In this document: positions 59,958 through 64,000 of the stretch, piece after piece | How the letters are laid out: every line of letters starts with the position of its first letter | How positions within the stretch are numbered: position 1 is the first letter of the stretch | Source: Aquirufa antheringensis | Lineage (GTDB): Bacteria > Bacteroidota > Bacteroidia > Cytophagales > Spirosomataceae | Length of the DNA stretch: 64,000 nt | Assembly (NCBI RefSeq): GCF_004307425.1 | Contig: NZ_SEWZ01000003.1 | Span: 434,001 to 498,000, forward strand | Direction of reading: 5' to 3' | Translations under genes and position numbers: made by a program | Notes under the pieces: model-generated | Seen by the model: only the letters and a program-made list of their open reading frames with translations | Database searches by the model: none | What the model was told of the DNA's origin: nothing

Positions 59958-60848
59958 CTACAAAACATTTGCAGTCTGCTCCTTAATCTTCTCTAACTCA
60001 TCCTTCATATTCACGACTAGTCGCTGAATAGTGGAATCATTCGCTTTAGAGCCTATTGTGTTGATTTCTCGACCAATTTCTTGCGCCATAAAATTAAGTT
60101 TCTTGCCGTTTCCTTCAGCTAAGATTTCGATGAAATAGTCCAAGTGTGTAGCTAAGCGTACTTTCTCTTCGGAGATATCAAATTTCTCGATGTAGTAAAC
60201 GACCTCTTGTTCGAAGCGGTTTTTATCGAAATCTTCTTTCAAACCAAGTTCTAACAGAGCATTGCGCATCCGTTCACGGATACCAGGCATTCTAATTTTG
60301 TCTTGCTCTAATACTTGGGCTAATCCAGATTTGATGGCAGCGATATATTCACGGAATTTATCTTCTACCACTTTTCCCTCTCGGGCACGGAACTCCTTAC
60401 ATTCTTTTACCGCTTCTTGGACGGCTTCAAAAACTACTTTCCAAAGTGCCTCAATTTCTTCTTCGTTGTCTTGTGAATGATCCGAAGCGTTCAAACTAGG
60501 CATGGACATGGCCTGTAGATACAAGGCGTTTTCGTCGATATTCGTGATCCCTAGTTCGGTCGCTACACGTTTTAATTCGGTAAAATAGGTAGCAATTTGA
60601 CCTTGTGGAAGGATGCTTTGCTCTACGTTCTCATTGTTTTTTTGGAGGTGCAGATTCAGCTCCATTTTACCTCGCTCTAATTGTTGGGTGAGGTAATTTC
60701 GGATATCTATTTCTTTAGCTGAAAGCGATTTCGGAACACGGCAAAATATATCCGTAAACTTCGAGTTTAGACTTTTGACTTCGACACGGATTTGCAGGTC
60801 TTGGAGTTCTTTTTGGGATTTTCCAAAGCCCGTCATGGAGTAGATCAT
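59958..60848 (-). CDS. YicC/YloC family endoribonuclease
   Basis: A 296-residue protein. It starts [12 protein letters not shown], the invariant YicC opening, and has [45 protein letters not shown] in the middle helical region, and the C-terminal metal-binding signature region [13 protein letters not shown] with [20 protein letters not shown] and [20 protein letters not shown]. YicC is an RNase reported to affect small-RNA turnover in E. coli, and YloC (Bacillus) is related. The start overlaps the stop of the YfhO gene by four bases (ATGA), implying coupled expression. Confidence 0.95.
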   Translation of the reverse strand: MIYSMTGFGKSQKELQDLQIRVEVKSLNSKFTDIFCRVPKSLSAKEIDIRNYLTQQLERGKMELNLHLQKNNENVEQSILPQGQIATYFTELKRVATELGITNIDENALYLQAMSMPSLNASDHSQDNEEEIEALWKVVFEAVQEAVKECKEFRAREGKVVEDKFREYIAAIKSGLAQVLEQDKIRMPGIRERMRNALLELGLKEDFDKNRFEQEVVYYIEKFDISEEKVRLATHLDYFIEILAEGNGKKLNFMAQEIGREINTIGSKANDSTIQRLVVNMKDELEKIKEQTANVL

Positions 60849-63283
60849 ATGGTTTCTTTTTTGGCCTTAGCCGCTTGATAAAAGGCAAATACAAGGAATA
60901 AAAGCATCGCGATGGAAGCTGCCAAATCAATTTTATTCCCCGTAATCACGGAAACGGGGGCAAACTTAAATTCAATGGTATGTTTCCCCGCAGGAATCGC
61001 TAAGCCACGTAAGACATAATCCGCCTGAACGTGATTCGTTTCTTTTCCATCGATATAAGCCTTCCAGTCTTTGTTTCCGCGGTAGTAAATCTCGGAAAAT
61101 ACGGCGAAGGCAGCTGCTTTCGTGTCAGAGGTATAAGTCAAATGATTCGGTTTGTATTCCGTCAATTGAATGTTGCCATCCGTCTTGAATGTGGCGGTAG
61201 GTACGAAAGCGGCATCTTTTTGTTCTACTAAAGCCACAGAGCGTGGATCGAATTTACCGATTCCATTTAAGGCGTCATCCGCAGTAGGAACGACATTTAC
61301 GCTAGATACAAACCAAGCATTACCTAAAGCACCTGGATTCGTTTGTGGTGCTAATTGACCAGTAGAATCAGGGCTCAAAATGTATTTCGTATTCAACATA
61401 TTCAGGATGTTCATTTGTCCTGGATTGCCTGTAAATTGTTTCTCGATTAATTCTTGGTAACGACGCAATTTAGCTGCGTGGTAACCACCTAAAGATTGGT
61501 GGTAGAAAGACGTAGTGGCATCGCTCATAAAGTTCGTCGCCACATTCACCACACGGTAATGCGTAGAATCTTGTAGGATCTTTTGATCAGCTGGAGTAGG
61601 TAGGATTTGTTCATCTAGCGTAGCCTTGGAAACAAAGAAATCTTTGCCAAAATAGCGTTTTGCCACCGGCGTTAAATCAAAAATACCTAAAAGCACTAAT
61701 GCGATTAACCAGATGGATTTTTTCACTTTCCCTGTACTTGCCACCCATAAAATACCTGCGCCGATCAATACAATAAAGAAACTGCGGAAGGCATCGGATT
61801 GAAATAATTCAATGCGATCTAGTTGGATGGAGCGCCAGATTTGGTTATTCAGGGCGGTGTCTTGGATCAAGGATCCTCCAAAATTGGGTCCTTTAAAATC
61901 AAAGAATAAATCCGGTGCCATACCGAAAAACAAGGCAAGACCACCACTTAATCCGGCTGCATAAAACAGCGGTTTTTTGATTTCTGACCAGCTCGATTTT
62001 TGTTGAATGAATCGAATCAACCCTAAAATACCTAAGCTAACAAATCCTAATTGCACAAAGGAAAGTACCATCGTGATGGCCCTAAACTTGTTGAATAGGG
62101 GGAAGTATTGGAATAAAATCCCATTGAAGAAGAAATATTTACCCCAAGCGAAGGTGATGAATAAAGCTGTGAATCCGATGATCCACCATTTTTCGGCAGA
62201 TTTGATGTAGAAGGCTCCAAACAAAAACAGGAAGATCACCAAGGCTCCAGCATAAGCAGGGCCGGCTGTATAGCTTTGATCCCCCCAATAGGCGGGTCCT
62301 TTTTCGACGAATCCTAAAGCTTGTTCGTCGGGAATACCTGCGTTAGACATCGTTTGGTAAGTATTCGAAGCCGTTCCACCTAAATCTCCCGCAGAAGCTC
62401 CCCCCATGAAATTAGGGATTAATAAAGTTCCTGTTTCAGCAATACCGTAGGACCAATCGAAGGCATAGGTTTGGTCTAAACCATCTCCACGCGATTTATT
62501 CGCACTTAGTTCGGAGGCACCACGCGTTGTTTCTTTCGAATATTCATAGTTATTCCAAAGACGCATCGAGTGCGTTCCTAAGGCTAAAACTAAACCCAAA
62601 CCCAGCAATAATCCACGTTTGAACCAGTCGGCAACGGTCTTTTGGCTGATGGCTTGTGAAAGGGTATAAATAAGGTAAAAACCAATAATGAAGAAAAGGT
62701 AATACGTAATTTGGACGTGGTTAGCGTATAATTCTAAAGCCATTCCCAATGTGAATAGGGCAGCGCCTAGCCATTTTCGATTACCCCAGCCTAATTTTAC
62801 ACCTGCTAAAACGATAGGAGCGTAGGCTAAAGCAATTACTTTAGAGGTATGACCTGCTGGAATAATCACCATATTGTAAGTAGCAAATGCGTAGAAAACA
62901 GATCCAGCAAAGCCTAAAATAGGGGAGGCTCCCATCGCCCAAAGTAAAATATACATCCCTAACATTTGTAGGACAAGCAAATTCACGGGGCTGGGAAGTA
63001 GATTGGTAATGAAAGAACCTATTTTGGCAGAAATCGAATACGGATACGATCCTGAAATCTGGTAGGTGGGCATCCCGCCAAACATCGAGTTCGACCACCA
63101 GGCATCCTCACCGGTTTTTTCTTTGTATTGAATGCTCTCCTGTGCCGCCGCTTGGGCTTGCTGAATATCATGTTGAATCAAAACTTTCCCTTGCAGAACC
63201 GGTCCACAATAGATAAAAGCGATCAATAGGAAACCCAAAAGGACAATCCCATGGGGGGCAAAGAAGCGCAAATTCATTTTCAT
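60845..63283 (-). CDS. YfhO family multispanning membrane protein
   Basis: An 812-residue protein. Its first about 530 residues hold a dozen or more membrane helices ([60 protein letters not shown]). Periplasmic segments contain [19 protein letters not shown] and [22 protein letters not shown]-terminal periplasmic domain (about 560-780, [20 protein letters not shown] and [18 protein letters not shown]) precedes a final helix. This is the YfhO family, GT-C-like membrane proteins; Gram-positive YfhO glycosylates lipoteichoic acid, whereas the Bacteroidota role is unknown. It is coupled to yicC and lies three bases after the FKBP gene. Confidence 0.9.
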   Translation of the reverse strand: MKMNLRFFAPHGIVLLGFLLIAFIYCGPVLQGKVLIQHDIQQAQAAAQESIQYKEKTGEDAWWSNSMFGGMPTYQISGSYPYSISAKIGSFITNLLPSPVNLLVLQMLGMYILLWAMGASPILGFAGSVFYAFATYNMVIIPAGHTSKVIALAYAPIVLAGVKLGWGNRKWLGAALFTLGMALELYANHVQITYYLFFIIGFYLIYTLSQAISQKTVADWFKRGLLLGLGLVLALGTHSMRLWNNYEYSKETTRGASELSANKSRGDGLDQTYAFDWSYGIAETGTLLIPNFMGGASAGDLGGTASNTYQTMSNAGIPDEQALGFVEKGPAYWGDQSYTAGPAYAGALVIFLFLFGAFYIKSAEKWWIIGFTALFITFAWGKYFFFNGILFQYFPLFNKFRAITMVLSFVQLGFVSLGILGLIRFIQQKSSWSEIKKPLFYAAGLSGGLALFFGMAPDLFFDFKGPNFGGSLIQDTALNNQIWRSIQLDRIELFQSDAFRSFFIVLIGAGILWVASTGKVKKSIWLIALVLLGIFDLTPVAKRYFGKDFFVSKATLDEQILPTPADQKILQDSTHYRVVNVATNFMSDATTSFYHQSLGGYHAAKLRRYQELIEKQFTGNPGQMNILNMLNTKYILSPDSTGQLAPQTNPGALGNAWFVSSVNVVPTADDALNGIGKFDPRSVALVEQKDAAFVPTATFKTDGNIQLTEYKPNHLTYTSDTKAAAFAVFSEIYYRGNKDWKAYIDGKETNHVQADYVLRGLAIPAGKHTIEFKFAPVSVITGNKIDLAASIAMLLFLVFAFYQAAKAKKETI

Positions 63284-63286
63284 AGC

Positions 63287-63715
63287 TTATGAAATCGATA
63301 CTAATTCTAGTTCAAATGTTAAATCACGGCCAGCAAGCGGGTGATTGGCATCTAAAGTGACGTGAGAATCTGTTAAATCAGTGATCACTACTTCTACCAC
63401 GTGACCACCATCTTGGTGCATGGAAAGAGAGGCACCTAATTCTAATTCGATGTGTGTGGGGATTTGAGCGCGCTCAAGCGTTACCGTATTTTCTGGAGAA
63501 TGCTCGCCATAAGCCTCAGCTGCCGGAATAACAACGGTTTTTTTCTCGCCAATGGTCATGCCAGTTACGCCATCATCAAAACCTTTGATGACCATGCCTG
63601 AACCTAATTGAAATTCAAGGGGTGTTCTTCCTACAGAAGAGTCAAAAATAGCACCGTCGGTGTGTTTACCAGTGTAGTGTACGGCAACCTTGTCGCCGGT
63701 TTTTGCAATAGACAT
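63287..63715 (-). CDS. SlyD-like FKBP-type peptidyl-prolyl isomerase
   Basis: A 142-residue protein with an FKBP fold split by an insert-in-flap chaperone domain, as in SlyD. The FKBP parts are KVAVHYTGKHTDGAIFDSSV, LEFQLGSGMVIKGFDDGVTG and EKKTVVIPAAEAYGEHSPEN. The insert (about 70-120) has LSMHQDGGHVVEVVITDLTD and HVTLDANHPLAGRDLTFELE follows. It catalyses cis-trans proline isomerisation and assists folding in the cytoplasm. The His/Cys-rich metal-binding tail of E. coli SlyD is absent. It is transcribed towards the YfhO gene with three bases between them. Confidence 0.93.
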   Translation of the reverse strand: MSIAKTGDKVAVHYTGKHTDGAIFDSSVGRTPLEFQLGSGMVIKGFDDGVTGMTIGEKKTVVIPAAEAYGEHSPENTVTLERAQIPTHIELELGASLSMHQDGGHVVEVVITDLTDSHVTLDANHPLAGRDLTFELELVSIS

Positions 63716-63786
63716 AATGAATCGTTATAAATTGGAAAATAAGCTACAAATAACACGAAAATTTGTAGCCTTTCCAAGCCTTTGGC

Positions 63787-64000
63787 CTACGATTCAATGG
63801 TCTGAAGCGTGTATTTTTGTTGAATAAAATGCAATTCGTTTTCCATGCTTTCTAAGGTATTCAGGAATGACTTTTTCGCTAAGGCTGGTACGGTTTTATA
63901 GTATTCGATTCCTGATTGCAGATTTGCGGTGAAAGTTTGGAAATATTTCGTCCGTTTAGCCCAAGTCTCCGTATTGATTTCTTCTTCGATTGATTCTACC
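63787..64000 (-). CDS. C-terminal end of an unknown helical protein (cut by window edge)
   Basis: The reverse complement from the window edge reads open for 70 codons to a TAG at 63789-63787. It contains EEEINTETWAKRTKYFQTF, ANLQSGIEYYKTVPALAKKS and LESMENELHFIQQKYTLQ, all amphipathic and charged, suggesting a helical or coiled-coil C-terminus. The codon usage resembles neighbouring genes and there is no competing frame, so a real gene is likely. I do not recognise the family. The 71-base gap to the FKBP gene start may hold the FKBP promoter. Confidence 0.6.
   Translation of the reverse strand, partial: VESIEEEINTETWAKRTKYFQTFTANLQSGIEYYKTVPALAKKSFLNTLESMENELHFIQQKYTLQTIES

Overview
The window comes from a chromosome of the phylum Bacteroidota, most likely order Cytophagales. 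The signs are a large secreted protein with a C-terminal type IX secretion (por) sorting domain, a TonB-dependent receptor/DUF4249 pair, promoters with the Bacteroidota -7 element TAnnTTTG, a tRNA without an encoded CCA end, and a YfhO-type membrane protein. A freshwater Aquirufa-like genus is plausible, but I cannot fix genus or species from sequence alone. No prophage, integrative element or CRISPR array is visible. Gene order looks like ordinary chromosomal core interspersed with accessory genes.

Layout. 0-3.4 kb: start of asnS (minus strand, cut by the window edge), divergent rpoN, a four-helix-bundle gene sitting between inverted heptamer arrays, an enoyl-CoA hydratase gene and tRNA-Arg(ACG). 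3.4-15.3 kb: a membrane-bound AraC-type regulator, then a secreted cluster (tail-collar-like protein, a 2871-residue LamG/T9SS protein, a 306-residue companion and a 41-residue lipoprotein). 15.3-23.4 kb: bestrophin, nucleotide pyrophosphatase/phosphodiesterase, RhlE helicase, outer-membrane protein, lipoprotein, MazG-like enzyme, dtd, mgtE, rsmA. 23.4-35.5 kb: hybrid histidine kinase, clpB, a pair of sugar-acid enzymes (FAH-family and ketoglutarate-semialdehyde dehydrogenase types), YigZ, RqcH/NFACT, vSGLT-like sodium/sugar symporter. 35.8-44.1 kb: an apparent acetate/organic-acid unit on the minus strand (porin, MHS-type MFS transporter, two small membrane proteins, symporter-fused sensor kinase, single-domain response regulator, acs). 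44.2-51.8 kb: IS1-InsA-like zinc-ribbon/HTH protein, RhlE helicase, miaA, two rhodaneses, PASTA protein, Gfo/Idh/MocA oxidoreductase plus a double DUF1080 protein. 52-64 kb: metZ-like enzyme, stand-alone nuoH, TonB receptor/DUF4249 pair, hemH, EamA transporter, yicC, YfhO protein, SlyD-like FKBP, and the end of an unknown gene.

The most unusual content is intergenic. Five gaps (1.8-2.4, 29.3, 35.7, 48.9-49.1 and 59.8 kb) carry degenerate tandem repeats whose unit sequence differs between loci but whose period is always 7 bp. Several run from or into a stop codon. In three of these gaps the arrays accompany strong terminators, tiny triloop hairpins with covarying stems, and the shared motif TTCCAACTTT. 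One gap holds three triloop hairpins separated by exact six-base GACTNN spacers. Two gaps also hold long inverted repeats with unrelated arms but the same tip, ATTGTGCTGCGCAAT. The four-helix-bundle gene framed by inverted heptamer arrays is a candidate partner for this repeat system.
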